NCBI RefSeq assembly: GCF_016654005.1
Contig: NZ_JAEPWN010000001.1
Coordinates: 62,001-126,000 of the forward strand
Reading direction: 5' to 3'
DNA: 64,000 nucleotides
From: Brevundimonas nasdae
GTDB taxonomy: Bacteria > Pseudomonadota > Alphaproteobacteria > Caulobacterales > Caulobacteraceae
The notes below the pieces were generated by a model. It did not search any database, was not told the DNA's origin, and was given only the letters and a program-made list of their open reading frames with translations. Positions 17,594 to 26,200 of the stretch are shown here, one piece after another. Numbering within the stretch: position 1 is the stretch's first letter; the number at the start of each line of letters is the position of its first letter. Position numbers and translations under genes: made by a program.

Positions 17594-17880
17594 TGAGCGA
17601 TGCCGCCCCCGTTGTTCTGACCCTGTCGCCGGTGCTGGATCTGACAGCGGCCGAGCCCCTGAAAGCCGAACTTCTGGCCCATCGCGGCCGGGTTCTGGTG
17701 GTGGACGCCTCGGGCGTTGAACGCCTGGGCGGCCTGTGCCTTCAGGTCCTGCTGTCCGCGTTAAGCTTGTGGCGGCAGGATGAAATCAACCTAAGGTTAG
17801 CATATCCGTCCGATAGTTTCTCCGAGCAGTGGGCCGCCTTCGGCGCGCCTGCGTTCGATTCCGAGGGGGCGCTCGCATGA
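17593..17880 (+). CDS. STAS-domain protein in the che operon (CheX/CheS position)
   Basis: A 95-residue protein whose ATG overlaps the mcp stop. It resembles a small STAS domain (anti-sigma-antagonist fold): VVLTLSPVLDLTAAEPLKAE, then VLVVDASGVERLGGLCLQVL, where the Ser of DASGVE sits at the site that is phosphorylated in SpoIIAA-type proteins. Genes at this place are called cheX in Caulobacter and cheS or orf2 in rhizobia. In Sinorhizobium CheS helps CheA dephosphorylate CheY1. A similar adaptor role is inferred here from position. It is not the CheX phosphatase of Thermotoga. Confidence 0.8.
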   Translation: MSDAAPVVLTLSPVLDLTAAEPLKAELLAHRGRVLVVDASGVERLGGLCLQVLLSALSLWRQDEINLRLAYPSDSFSEQWAAFGAPAFDSEGALA

Positions 17881-18242
17881 GCAAGACCGTTCTGACCGTC
17901 GATGATTCACGCACCATGCGCGACATGCTGCTGCTGGCGCTGGAGGAGGCGGGCTACACCGTCATCCAGGCCGTGGACGGCGTCGACGGGCTTGAGACCC
18001 TGGCCGCCAAGGGCGCCGATGTGGTCATCACCGACATCAACATGCCGCGCATGGACGGCTTCGGCTTCATCGAGGGGATGCGCGCCGATCCGAACCACCG
18101 CACCACGCCGGTCCTGGTCCTGACGACCGAGAGCGACGCCGAGAAGAAGTCCCGCGCCCGCGCCGCCGGGGCCACGGGCTGGATCGTCAAGCCGTTCGAC
18201 CCGGTCAAACTGGTCGACGCGGTGCGCCGCGTCGCGGCCTAG
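17877..18242 (+). CDS. cheY: Chemotaxis response regulator CheY (first copy)
   Basis: A 121-residue single receiver domain. The acidic pair Asp9/Asp10, phosphoacceptor Asp53 (DINMPRMDG) and the late KPFDP lysine are all present. The ATG overlaps the STAS gene by four bases. There is no output domain, so it acts by protein binding, either on the flagellar switch or as a phosphate sink; operons of this type carry two or more CheY copies with split tasks. Which copy drives the motor cannot be told. Confidence 0.95.
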   Translation: MSKTVLTVDDSRTMRDMLLLALEEAGYTVIQAVDGVDGLETLAAKGADVVITDINMPRMDGFGFIEGMRADPNHRTTPVLVLTTESDAEKKSRARAAGATGWIVKPFDPVKLVDAVRRVAA

Positions 18243-18267
18243 CCACAGAGAGGTCTGACACAGCGCC

Positions 18268-20457
18268 ATGGACGCCTTTGAAGCCATCAAGGTCACCTTC
18301 TTCCAGGAATGCGACGAACTGCTCGCGGAGCTGGAATCGAAGCTGATGCTGCTCGAACAGGGGCAGACCGATCTTGAGACGATCAACGCCGTCTTCCGCG
18401 CCGTTCACTCGGTCAAGGGCGGGGCGGGGGCGTTCGGGCTGGAGGCCCTGGTCCGCTTCGCCCACGTCTTCGAGACGCTGATGGACGAGCTGCGCGCGGG
18501 GCGCAAACCCTGTGATCCGGTCACGATCAAGACCCTGCTGCGGGCCTCAGACGTGCTGGCCGACCATGTTCAGGCGGCTCAAGGTCTGGTTCCAGAGGTG
18601 GACGAGGCGCGCTCGGCCGGTCTGGTCGCCGAGATGGAGCTGCTGACCCACGGCGGCGAGGCGCCTGCGCCCGTGGTCGAGGAAGATGAAGACGATTTCG
18701 GCTTCACCCCCATGGCCTTCGACATGGCGCTGGACGAACCCCTGGCGCCCCTGCCTGAACCGGCGTCCGGCTGGCGCATCGAACTGAGGCCGCACGGCCG
18801 CATGTACGCCAGCGCCAATGAGACGGGCCTGTTGCTGCGCGAACTGGGGCGGCTGGGCCCCACCACCGTGGTTCTGGACGACAGTCAGCTGCCCGCCCTG
18901 GATGCGCTGGCGGTCGAGGAGGGCTGGCTGGCCTGGACCGTCGAACTGCACGCGGCGGTGGATGAGGCGACGGTGCGGGAGGTGTTCGACTTCGTCGAGG
19001 CCGATTGCGACCTGACGCTCACGCCGCTGGGCGCGCCCGCCGAAGCTGATTTCGTGTTCGAGGAGGAGGGGCCTGCAGTCCTGCCTGCCGGCGACGACCT
19101 GGACATCGCCGCTCTGCTGGCCCGCGTGCAGGGCGAGGCGGTTGCGGAGCCGCTGGCGCCGCTGTCGGCGCCTGAAGCCGCCCCGGCGGCCGCTGCGGCA
19201 GTCCCGACGCCTGCGTCAACGCCCGCGCCCGCTGTCGCCAGTGCGCCGACGGCGCCTGCGCCCGTCACCATCCGCGTCGATCTGGACCGGGTGGACCGGC
19301 TGATCAACGCCGTGGGCGAACTGGTCATCCAGCAGGCCATGCTGTCGCAACGGGTTCTGGAAAGCGGTCTCGCCCGCTCGTCCGGCATCGCCCTGGGTCT
19401 GGAAGACCTGGAGCTGCTGACGCGCGAGATCCAGGACAGCGTCATGGCCATCCGCGCCCAGCCGGTGAAGTCGGTGTTCCAGCGGATGCCGCGTCTGGTG
19501 CGCGAAGTCGCCGACATGACGCACAAACAGGTTCGTCTGGTCACCGCGGGCGAGGACACCGAGGTCGACAAGACCGTGGTGGAACGTCTGGCCGAACCCA
19601 TCACTCATATGCTGCGAAACGCCATCGATCACGGGCTTGAGACGCCTGCGGAACGGCTCGCTGCGGGTAAATCCCCGGAAGGCACGGTGCGTCTGGCGGC
19701 CCTGCACCGCTCGGGCCGCATCGTCATAGAGATCAGCGACGACGGGCGCGGCATCAACCGCGAGCGGGTCAAGAAGATCGCCGTGGACAAGGATCTGATC
19801 GCCGCCGACGCCGTGCTCAGCGATGAACAGGTGGACAATCTGATTTTCCTGCCCGGCTTCTCCACCGCCGACGCCGTGTCCGATATTTCGGGCCGGGGCG
19901 TGGGCATGGATGTGGTCAAACGCTCGATCCACGCCCTGGGCGGCCGCATCTCCATCAGTTCGGCGCCCGGCAAGGGTTCGACCTTCACCCTCAGCCTGCC
20001 GCTGACGCTGGCGGTGCTGGACGGCATGGTCACGACCGCCGCCGAACAGACCCTGATAGCGCCGCTTCCGGCCATTGTCGAAAGCCTGACGCCCCAGGCT
20101 GCGGACCTGCATCATGTCGGGGGTCTGGACCCGGTGATCCGCTTCCGCGACACCTATGTGCCGGTGGTGGACGTGGCGCTGGTCATGGGCTTCCGCGACG
20201 CGCCGATGGACCCGACACAGGGCATAGCCGTCATTGTCGAGACCGAATCCGGCCAGCGCGCCGCCCTGCTGCTGGATGCGATCCAGGGCCAGCGCCAGGT
20301 CGTCATCAAGAGCCTTGAAACCAACTACCAACAGGTGGAGGGCGTCGCCGCCGCCACCATTCTGGGCGACGGCCGGGTCGCCCTGATCCTGGATGTCGAC
20401 ACCCTGGTCGCCATCCGCCGTTCCGGCGTCCGTTCCGACTTCAAGCTGGCGAGCTGA
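18268..20457 (+). CDS. cheA: Chemotaxis histidine kinase CheA
   Basis: A 729-residue kinase. P1 (Hpt) has the phosphorylated His47 in AVHSVKGGAGAFGLE. A linker and a P2-like domain follow (about 160-255), then an Ala/Pro-rich linker, the P3 dimerisation helices (about 330-390), the P4 ATPase with NAIDHGLE, DDGRGI and GRGVGMDVV, and a CheW-like P5 domain to the end. It receives signals from receptor arrays through CheW and phosphorylates CheY and CheB. It lies 25 bp after cheY and 3 bp before cheW. Confidence 0.97.
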   Translation: MDAFEAIKVTFFQECDELLAELESKLMLLEQGQTDLETINAVFRAVHSVKGGAGAFGLEALVRFAHVFETLMDELRAGRKPCDPVTIKTLLRASDVLADHVQAAQGLVPEVDEARSAGLVAEMELLTHGGEAPAPVVEEDEDDFGFTPMAFDMALDEPLAPLPEPASGWRIELRPHGRMYASANETGLLLRELGRLGPTTVVLDDSQLPALDALAVEEGWLAWTVELHAAVDEATVREVFDFVEADCDLTLTPLGAPAEADFVFEEEGPAVLPAGDDLDIAALLARVQGEAVAEPLAPLSAPEAAPAAAAAVPTPASTPAPAVASAPTAPAPVTIRVDLDRVDRLINAVGELVIQQAMLSQRVLESGLARSSGIALGLEDLELLTREIQDSVMAIRAQPVKSVFQRMPRLVREVADMTHKQVRLVTAGEDTEVDKTVVERLAEPITHMLRNAIDHGLETPAERLAAGKSPEGTVRLAALHRSGRIVIEISDDGRGINRERVKKIAVDKDLIAADAVLSDEQVDNLIFLPGFSTADAVSDISGRGVGMDVVKRSIHALGGRISISSAPGKGSTFTLSLPLTLAVLDGMVTTAAEQTLIAPLPAIVESLTPQAADLHHVGGLDPVIRFRDTYVPVVDVALVMGFRDAPMDPTQGIAVIVETESGQRAALLLDAIQGQRQVVIKSLETNYQQVEGVAAATILGDGRVALILDVDTLVAIRRSGVRSDFKLAS

Positions 20458-20460
20458 ACC

Positions 20461-20919
20461 ATGACCGAAGCCAACGACACCGCAAATCGTGAACTGATCG
20501 CCTTCCGCATCGGCGGTCAGGAGTTCTGCGTCGACATCATGTCGGTGCGGGAGATCCGGGGCTGGACCCCGGCGACCCCCCTGCCGCGTTCGCCCGGATA
20601 TATGAAGGGCGTGATCAACCTGCGCGGGACGGTCCTGCCGATCATCGACCTGGGCGCGCGTTTCGGGCTTGAGACGTCCGAGCCCACGGCCCGCCACGTC
20701 ATCATGGTGGCCAATATCGGCGGCCGCACGGTGGGGCTGCTGGTCGACGCCGTGTCCGACATCCTGCAGATGACAGAGGCCTCGGTGCAGCCGACGCCCG
20801 ACGTCGCCAGCGAGCATGTGAAGTCCTTCGTCAAGGGCATCTTCTCCATCGACGGCCGGATGATCAGCCTGATCGAACTGGATCACGTCCTGCCGGAACG
20901 CGAGGCCCAAGCCGCATGA
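20461..20919 (+). CDS. cheW: Chemotaxis coupling protein CheW
   Basis: A 152-residue CheW domain: [20 protein letters not shown], then [20 protein letters not shown] and [11 protein letters not shown]. It links chemoreceptors to CheA at the cell pole. It follows cheA by three bases and overlaps cheR by four. Confidence 0.97.
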   Translation: MTEANDTANRELIAFRIGGQEFCVDIMSVREIRGWTPATPLPRSPGYMKGVINLRGTVLPIIDLGARFGLETSEPTARHVIMVANIGGRTVGLLVDAVSDILQMTEASVQPTPDVASEHVKSFVKGIFSIDGRMISLIELDHVLPEREAQAA

Positions 20920-21779
20920 CCGCCGTCGCCGGCCGAGGTTCCCTGGTCGAAGGCGAGTTCGTCTTCACCGCCGAGGATTTCAGCCAGATCGCCCAGATGC
21001 TGCACGCCCATGCAGGCATCGCCCTCAGCGAGGGCAAGGCCGCCCTGGTCTATTCCCGCCTGGCCAAACGGCTGCGGGTGCTGGGCCTGCGCAGCTTCCG
21101 GGACTACTGCGCCCTGATCGAGGGCGTGGACGGGGTGGACGAGCGCCAGAAGATGACGGCGGCCCTGACCACGAACGTCACCCGTTTCTACCGCGAGCCG
21201 CACCATTTCGACGACCTGCGCGACCGGGTCATGCCGACGCTGGCCGAGCGCGCGCGGGCGGGCGGGCGTGTGCGCCTGTGGTCCGCCGCCTGCTCGAACG
21301 GGCAGGAGCCCTATTCGATGGCGCTGACCGTGCTGTCGGTCCTGCCGGAAGCGGCAGATTTGGACGTGCGTATTCTTGCTACCGACATCGACCCCAACAT
21401 GGTCGCGCAAGGGGCGGACGGCGCCTATTCCGAAGAAGCGCTGGAGCCTGCGCCGGCCGTCCTGTGGCGGCGCTATTTCGACCGGGCCGAGGGCGGACGC
21501 TGGCGCGCGGGCGCCCAGTTGAAGCGTCTGGTCGCCTTCCGCGAACTGAACCTGATCGGCCACTGGCCGATGAAGGGCCGGTTCGACGTCATCTTCTGCC
21601 GCAACGTGGTCATCTATTTCGACGAGAGGACGCAGGAGCGCGTGTGGACGCGCTTCACCCCCGTCATGACGCCCGGCGCGACCCTGTACATCGGCCATTC
21701 CGAACGGGTCACCGGCCCCGCCGCCAGTCAGCTTCAGACCTCGGGCCTGACCACCTATCGCCTGGGAGCAGGGGCGTGA
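20916..21779 (+). CDS. cheR: Chemotaxis protein methyltransferase CheR
   Basis: A 287-residue methyltransferase. The N-terminal helical domain (about 1-90) is followed by the SAM-binding domain with [18 protein letters not shown], the ATDID acidic strand and [14 protein letters not shown]. It methylates glutamates on receptors. The GWEEF tail of the operon's own receptor is a likely docking site. The ATG overlaps the cheW stop, and its own stop overlaps the GTG start of cheB. Confidence 0.96.
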   Translation: MTAVAGRGSLVEGEFVFTAEDFSQIAQMLHAHAGIALSEGKAALVYSRLAKRLRVLGLRSFRDYCALIEGVDGVDERQKMTAALTTNVTRFYREPHHFDDLRDRVMPTLAERARAGGRVRLWSAACSNGQEPYSMALTVLSVLPEAADLDVRILATDIDPNMVAQGADGAYSEEALEPAPAVLWRRYFDRAEGGRWRAGAQLKRLVAFRELNLIGHWPMKGRFDVIFCRNVVIYFDERTQERVWTRFTPVMTPGATLYIGHSERVTGPAASQLQTSGLTTYRLGAGA

Positions 21780-22813
21780 GCGCGGTGCGCGTGCTGGTCG
21801 TCGACGACAGTCTGACGATGCGGAACCTGATTTCCGCGGCCCTGCGCCAGGACCCGGACATCGAGGTCGTCGGCGCCGCCGCCGATCCGATCGAGGCGCG
21901 CGCCGCCATTAAGGCCCTGAACCCCGATGTCCTGACGCTGGATGTCGAGATGCCCAATATGAACGGGTTGGAGTTCCTGGAGAAGATCATGCGGCTGCGG
22001 CCGATGCCGGTGGTCATGGTCTCGACCCTGACGGCGGCGGGCACGGACGTGACCCTGGCGGCGCTGGAGATCGGGGCCGTGGATGCGGTGGCCAAGCCCG
22101 CCGTCGCCCGCGCCGACGCCTTCGGCGAACTGATCGTCAAGGTCAAGGCCGCCGCCCGGTCGCGGGTCCGTGCGCGCGGCGACACGCCCGCCGCCGCCGA
22201 CGCCCCGCGCGGCTATGTCGTCGATCCGTCTCACGTCCTGGCCATCGGCGCCTCGACCGGCGGCGTGGAGGCTCTGGTCACGGTGCTGTCCGGCTTTCCC
22301 GCCGACTGTCCGGCGACCGTCATCACCCAGCATATGCCCGCCAGCTTCACCGCTAGTTTCGCCGCCCGCCTGGACCGCCTCTGCGCCCCGACCGTCAGCG
22401 AGGCGCGGGAAGGCGATCTGCTGAAGCCCGGCCATATCTATCTGGCGCCCGGCGGCGTGGCCCATCTGGAGCTGTCGTCCGGTCCGTCGCCGCGCTGCCG
22501 CCTGGTCGCCACCGATCCGATCAACGGCCACCGTCCCTCGGTCGATGTCATGTTCGAATCCGTCGCCCGGCTGAAGCGGCCGATGACCGGCGTGATCCTG
22601 ACCGGCATGGGCAAGGACGGCGCGCGCGGCCTTATGGCCATGCGTCAGGCCGGCGCCCGCACCCTGGGCCAGGACGAGGCGACCTGCGTCGTCTATGGCA
22701 TGCCGCGCGCCGCCTACGAACTGGGCGCCGTGGAGCGGCAGCTGCCGCTGCACCGCCTGTCGCCCGCCATTCTCGACCTTTGCGCCGCCCCCGCCGCGCG
22801 AAACCCTGTTTGA
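21776..22813 (+). CDS. cheB: Chemotaxis response regulator/methylesterase CheB
   Basis: 345 residues from a GTG that overlaps the cheR stop (GTGA). An open frame upstream inside cheR is not part of the gene. The receiver domain has Asp56 ([10 protein letters not shown]). After a short linker, the methylesterase domain carries the triad Ser160 (AIGASTGG), His186 (ITQHMP) and Asp281 (GMGKDGARG). It removes methyl groups from, and deamidates, receptors when phosphorylated by CheA. Confidence 0.96.
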   Translation: MSAVRVLVVDDSLTMRNLISAALRQDPDIEVVGAAADPIEARAAIKALNPDVLTLDVEMPNMNGLEFLEKIMRLRPMPVVMVSTLTAAGTDVTLAALEIGAVDAVAKPAVARADAFGELIVKVKAAARSRVRARGDTPAAADAPRGYVVDPSHVLAIGASTGGVEALVTVLSGFPADCPATVITQHMPASFTASFAARLDRLCAPTVSEAREGDLLKPGHIYLAPGGVAHLELSSGPSPRCRLVATDPINGHRPSVDVMFESVARLKRPMTGVILTGMGKDGARGLMAMRQAGARTLGQDEATCVVYGMPRAAYELGAVERQLPLHRLSPAILDLCAAPAARNPV

Positions 22814-22830
22814 CCTCCGGGAGCGTATCC

Positions 22831-23220
22831 ATGCCCGCCGCCGCCAATATCCACTGCCTGGTCGTCGATGATCAGATGACCATGCGCTCGCTGGTCCGCA
22901 CCAGCCTGCAGCAGCTGGGCGTGCGCGAAATCCGTGAAGCCGCCGACGGCGAGATCGCTCTGCGCGAGGTCATCACCCGGCCCGCCCACCTGATCATCTC
23001 CGACTACAACATGCCCAACCTGGATGGGCTGGGCCTGCTGCGCGCCGTGCGGGTCCACCCGCCCACCGCCAAGACCGCCTTCATCATGCTGACGGGCCGC
23101 GCCGACCGCGAACTGGTGCAGCAGGCCGTGAAGTACGGCGTGAACAACTATCTGGTGAAGCCCTTCACCGTGGCCCAGCTCAAGGCCAAGCTGGAAGCGG
23201 TGTTCGGCCCCCTGACATGA
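22831..23220 (+). CDS. cheY: Chemotaxis response regulator CheY (second copy)
   Basis: A 129-residue receiver domain from ATG 22831, preceded by CCGGGAG. Asp13/Asp14 and phosphoacceptor Asp58 ([10 protein letters not shown]) are intact, as are Thr (MLTGRAD) and Lys (VKPFT). It differs clearly from the first CheY in this operon and has the more canonical motor-CheY look (YNMPN, VKPF). In Caulobacter and rhizobial operons this place is cheYII/cheY2, which in rhizobia controls the motor; that is inferred here by position. Confidence 0.94.
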   Translation: MPAAANIHCLVVDDQMTMRSLVRTSLQQLGVREIREAADGEIALREVITRPAHLIISDYNMPNLDGLGLLRAVRVHPPTAKTAFIMLTGRADRELVQQAVKYGVNNYLVKPFTVAQLKAKLEAVFGPLT

Positions 23221-23762
23221 TCCACGCCGCCCGGAATGACGGCGCAGAGAAGCGCATTCACGTCGGCCAGGGCGAGCATTTCGTCACGTCTGATTCCGAG
23301 GTCGTGCTCAGCACCATCCTGGGCTCCTGCGTCGCCATGTGCCTGCGCGATCCGGTGGTCGGCGTCGGCGGCATGAACCATTTCCTGCTGCCGGAAGGCG
23401 ACGGCGCGGGCACGGACGCGGGCCGCCGGTACGGCGCCTATGCGATGGAGCTTCTGATCAACGACGTGCTCAAGGCGGGCGGGCGGCGCGAGCGTCTGGA
23501 GGCCAAGCTGTTCGGCGGCGGACGCATGTTCGACGGATTGCGCGACGTGGGCCGCGCCAACGCCGACTTCGCCGAACGCTTCCTGCGCGACGAGGGGATT
23601 ACGGTGGTCGGCGGCAGTCTGCGCGGCGAGGGCGGGCGGCGGCTGCACTACTGGCCCGTCACCGGTCGCGCCCGCCAACGCGGCGTCACCGACACCCAGG
23701 CGCTGGACATCCCGGTCCGCGCCCGTCCGTTCGCGGACGCCGGCGCGCTGGAGCTGTTCTGA
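23217..23762 (+). CDS. cheD: Chemoreceptor glutamine deamidase CheD
   Basis: A 181-residue CheD. The catalytic Cys38 lies in [12 protein letters not shown] and His55 in GGMNHFLLP, the expected pair for receptor deamidation. The N-terminal [19 protein letters not shown] and the central KLFGGGRMF are family signatures. The ATG overlaps the cheY stop and the TGA overlaps the next ATG. The C-terminus ends ALELF, an ending also seen in the next gene product. Confidence 0.95.
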   Translation: MIHAARNDGAEKRIHVGQGEHFVTSDSEVVLSTILGSCVAMCLRDPVVGVGGMNHFLLPEGDGAGTDAGRRYGAYAMELLINDVLKAGGRRERLEAKLFGGGRMFDGLRDVGRANADFAERFLRDEGITVVGGSLRGEGGRRLHYWPVTGRARQRGVTDTQALDIPVRARPFADAGALELF

Positions 23763-24103
23763 TGGGCCTGGCTGCCGATCACGCCGCCCTGCTGCGCGCC
23801 GTCGCCGAGGCGCTGTTGCAGGCGCGCGGCCGCATTGACGGGGTCGAGGCCATGGTCAGCGATCTGATCCGCCAGACGGCGCCTGAAGACCGTTCGGCGG
23901 CCCTGACCCAGGCCCAGTCGCTGGATGTCCTGGCGCAGGAGATCGAGGCCCTGTCCGGCGTGCTGCAACGTCTGGGGCAGGGCGAGGCGCCGGATCAGGC
24001 CGTGCTGGCCGTGCCCCTGGCGCATCTGTCCGTCCGCCTCGGCGCCGGGGTCGGTCTGAACCCGGCAAGCGCGCCCGTCAGCGACGACGTCGAACTGTTC
24101 TAG
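23762..24103 (+). CDS. Small protein closing the che operon (CheU/CheT position)
   Basis: A 113-residue, mostly helical and soluble protein whose ATG overlaps the cheD stop. No catalytic motif was recognised. In Caulobacter the gene after cheD is named cheU and in Sinorhizobium cheT; both are small and weakly conserved. CheT has been proposed to act on phosphorylated CheY, so a regulatory role in the CheY phosphate circuit is possible here but is inference from position. The chain ends DDVELF, echoing the ELF ending of CheD. A longer reading frame beginning inside cheD is a shadow. Confidence 0.72.
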   Translation: MGLAADHAALLRAVAEALLQARGRIDGVEAMVSDLIRQTAPEDRSAALTQAQSLDVLAQEIEALSGVLQRLGQGEAPDQAVLAVPLAHLSVRLGAGVGLNPASAPVSDDVELF

Positions 24104-24371
24104 GGGCGATCCTCGTTCAGCCCGGATGACGAACCCAGCGTCGGTTAACAGCTTGGCCGTTCGCGCGGAACAGGGGTGAAACGAATCAGGACCGAATCGC
24201 TGACATCGTTCGATTCGTGATTTGTTCACTGCAAGATATTGTATCTTAACGTGGATTAACCACAAGAGGGCGCCCCGCCGTCACCGCGCCGCCGCGCTCG
24301 CCTGCGGATTTGCACGAAGTGCCGCCGGGCATCTTCCCCCCCGCGTCCTGAACCGCTAGTGCAATCCCCAC

Positions 24372-24448
24372 GGCCCCGTAGCTCAGCTGCATAGAGCAAG
24401 GCTTTCCTAAAGCCGAGGTCGCAGGTTGGAGTCCTGCCGGGGTCGCCA
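24372..24448 (+). tRNA. tRNA-Arg (anticodon CCT)
   Basis: A 77-base cloverleaf with CCA encoded at 24446-24448. The acceptor GGCCCCG pairs with CGGGGTC, the T arm is GCAGG-TTGGAGT-CCTGC, and the anticodon loop TTCCTAA gives CCT. The last pair of the anticodon stem is an A-G mismatch. It reads the rare AGG codon. No integrase or attachment duplication lies beside it. Confidence 0.94.
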
Positions 24449-24534
24449 AATCATATTTGGCTATAAAATCAACGACATGGTTGGCCTTATGTGCGGCCCT
24501 GCCGCCCCTGCGGCAGGCTCGGGCTTGTGGCGCC

Positions 24535-26154
24535 TTACACCCGCGTGGCCGCAGGCTCTTCCAGGTCGAAGCGGTCGGCGCGGGCCAGGCGCCAGCTTTC
24601 GGAATAGAAGCTGCGGCCCTCTTCGCCGGTCAGCAGTTCACCGGGGCGCAGGAAGACGTGCAACTGCGAGAACAGCTTGATCTCGGTCTGGCTGATGCGG
24701 CGCGCCAGATGGTGGGGGCGCAGGTCGCTGGGGTGGTGGATGCCCGCCGCCGCCAGCATCTCCGACAGGCCTTTCAGGGTGGAGCGGTGGAACTGGTGCA
24801 CCCGCTCGGCCTTGTCCGGCACGACAAGCGCGCGCTGACGCAGCGGGTCCTGGGTCGCGACCCCGGTGGGGCAACGGTTGGTGCCGCAGCTGAGGGACTG
24901 GACGCAGCCCAGGGCGAACATGAAGCCGCGCGCCGCATTGGCCCAGTCGGCGCCTATGGCCAGGACGCTGGCGATGTCGAAGGCGCTGGTGATCTTGCCC
25001 GCCGCGCCGATGCGGATCTGATCGCGCAGACCGGCGCCGACCAGGGTGTTGTGCACGAACAGCAGGCCTTCGCGCATCGGCGTGCCCAGATGGTCGGTGA
25101 ACTCGACCGGCGCCGCGCCCGTGCCGCCTTCGCCGCCGTCGACCACGATGAAGTCGGGGCGGATGCCCGTCGCCAGCATGGCCTTGACGATGCCCATGAA
25201 CTCCCACGGCTGGCCGATGCACAGTTTGAAGCCGATCGGCTTGCCGCTCGACAGCTGACGCAGTTTGGCGATGAATTCCATCATCTGCAGCGGGGTCGAA
25301 AAGGCGCTGTGGGTGGAGGGCGAGATGCAGTCCTGGCCCATCGGCACGCCGCGCGTCGCCGCGATCTCGGCGCTGACTTTTTCGGCGGGCAGAATGCCGC
25401 CGTGACCCGGCTTGGCCCCCTGGCTCAGCTTGATCTCGATCATCTTGATCTGGGGGTTGGCCGCCTGGGCCGCGAACTTGTCGGGATCAAAGGCGCCCGT
25501 CTCGGTGCGGCAGCCGAAATAGCCGCTGCCCAGCTCCCAGATGATGTCGCCGCCGTGTTCGCGGTGATAGGGGCTGTAGCCGCCCTCTCCGGTGTCATGG
25601 GCGAAGCCGCCCAGGGCGGCTCCCTTGTTCAGGGCGCGGATGGCGTTGGCGCTGAGCGAGCCGAAGCTCATGGCCGAGATGTTGAACACCGACCCGGAAT
25701 ACGGCTGGGCGCACTGGTCGCCGCCGATCAGGATGCGGAAGGTCGCCGGGTCCGCCGCGGGCGCGGGCCGGATCGAATGGCCCATGAAGTCATAGCCGAC
25801 GCTATAGACGTCCATCTGGGTGCCGAACGACCGCTCCGACCCCTCCTTCTTGGCGCGGGCATAGACCAGCGAGCGCTGGTTGCGGGAGAAGGGCGCGGCC
25901 TCCTGGTCGGACTCGATCAGATACTGCCGGATCTCCGGGCGGATCATCTCCGCCAGCCAGCGGACATGGCCGATGACCGGATAGTTGCGACGGATCGAAT
26001 GGTGCGGCTGGATCAGGTCGGCGACGCCCAGCAGGGTCAAAGCCCCGGCGATCACCGGCAGGAACCATGTCCAAGGATAATACAGCGCCAGCAGCACGCC
26101 GACGATGAAGACCAGGATGCAGAGGCCGAAAGCCGAATACTGATTGAACCGCAC
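24535..26154 (-). CDS. FMN-binding glutamate synthase-family protein, membrane-anchored
   Basis: A 539-residue protein with two N-terminal membrane helices (about residues 6-26 and 29-48). A GltB-type alpha/beta-barrel domain (about 80-520) follows. FMN-site and cluster features of the glutamate synthase central domain are present: KLSQGAKPGHGGILP, GGEGGTGAAP, and the 3Fe-4S cysteine spacing C-x5-C-x4-C (CVQSLSCGTNRC). It has no glutamine amidotransferase domain, so it is not a complete GOGAT and the substrate is unknown. It is separate from the true gltBD at 36-42 kb. It runs toward the tRNA-Arg gene, with an 86-bp gap. Confidence 0.88.
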   Translation of the reverse strand: MRFNQYSAFGLCILVFIVGVLLALYYPWTWFLPVIAGALTLLGVADLIQPHHSIRRNYPVIGHVRWLAEMIRPEIRQYLIESDQEAAPFSRNQRSLVYARAKKEGSERSFGTQMDVYSVGYDFMGHSIRPAPAADPATFRILIGGDQCAQPYSGSVFNISAMSFGSLSANAIRALNKGAALGGFAHDTGEGGYSPYHREHGGDIIWELGSGYFGCRTETGAFDPDKFAAQAANPQIKMIEIKLSQGAKPGHGGILPAEKVSAEIAATRGVPMGQDCISPSTHSAFSTPLQMMEFIAKLRQLSSGKPIGFKLCIGQPWEFMGIVKAMLATGIRPDFIVVDGGEGGTGAAPVEFTDHLGTPMREGLLFVHNTLVGAGLRDQIRIGAAGKITSAFDIASVLAIGADWANAARGFMFALGCVQSLSCGTNRCPTGVATQDPLRQRALVVPDKAERVHQFHRSTLKGLSEMLAAAGIHHPSDLRPHHLARRISQTEIKLFSQLHVFLRPGELLTGEEGRSFYSESWRLARADRFDLEEPAATRV

Positions 26155-26200
26155 GTGTCTCTGGTCCCTGTCGCCAGCGACCCGAATGTTCCGCCGGGTC

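Noticed and set aside
19216-20910. A 564-codon minus-strand frame across cheA and cheW
   Set aside because: Shadow of two clear chemotaxis genes.
21278-21775. N-terminal extension of CheB into cheR
   Set aside because: The receiver domain begins at the GTG at 21776, which overlaps the cheR stop; upstream codons are an alternative frame of cheR.
24372-24534. Possible genomic-island attachment site at tRNA-Arg
   Set aside because: No integrase, no duplicated tRNA 3' end and no change in gene character was seen nearby.
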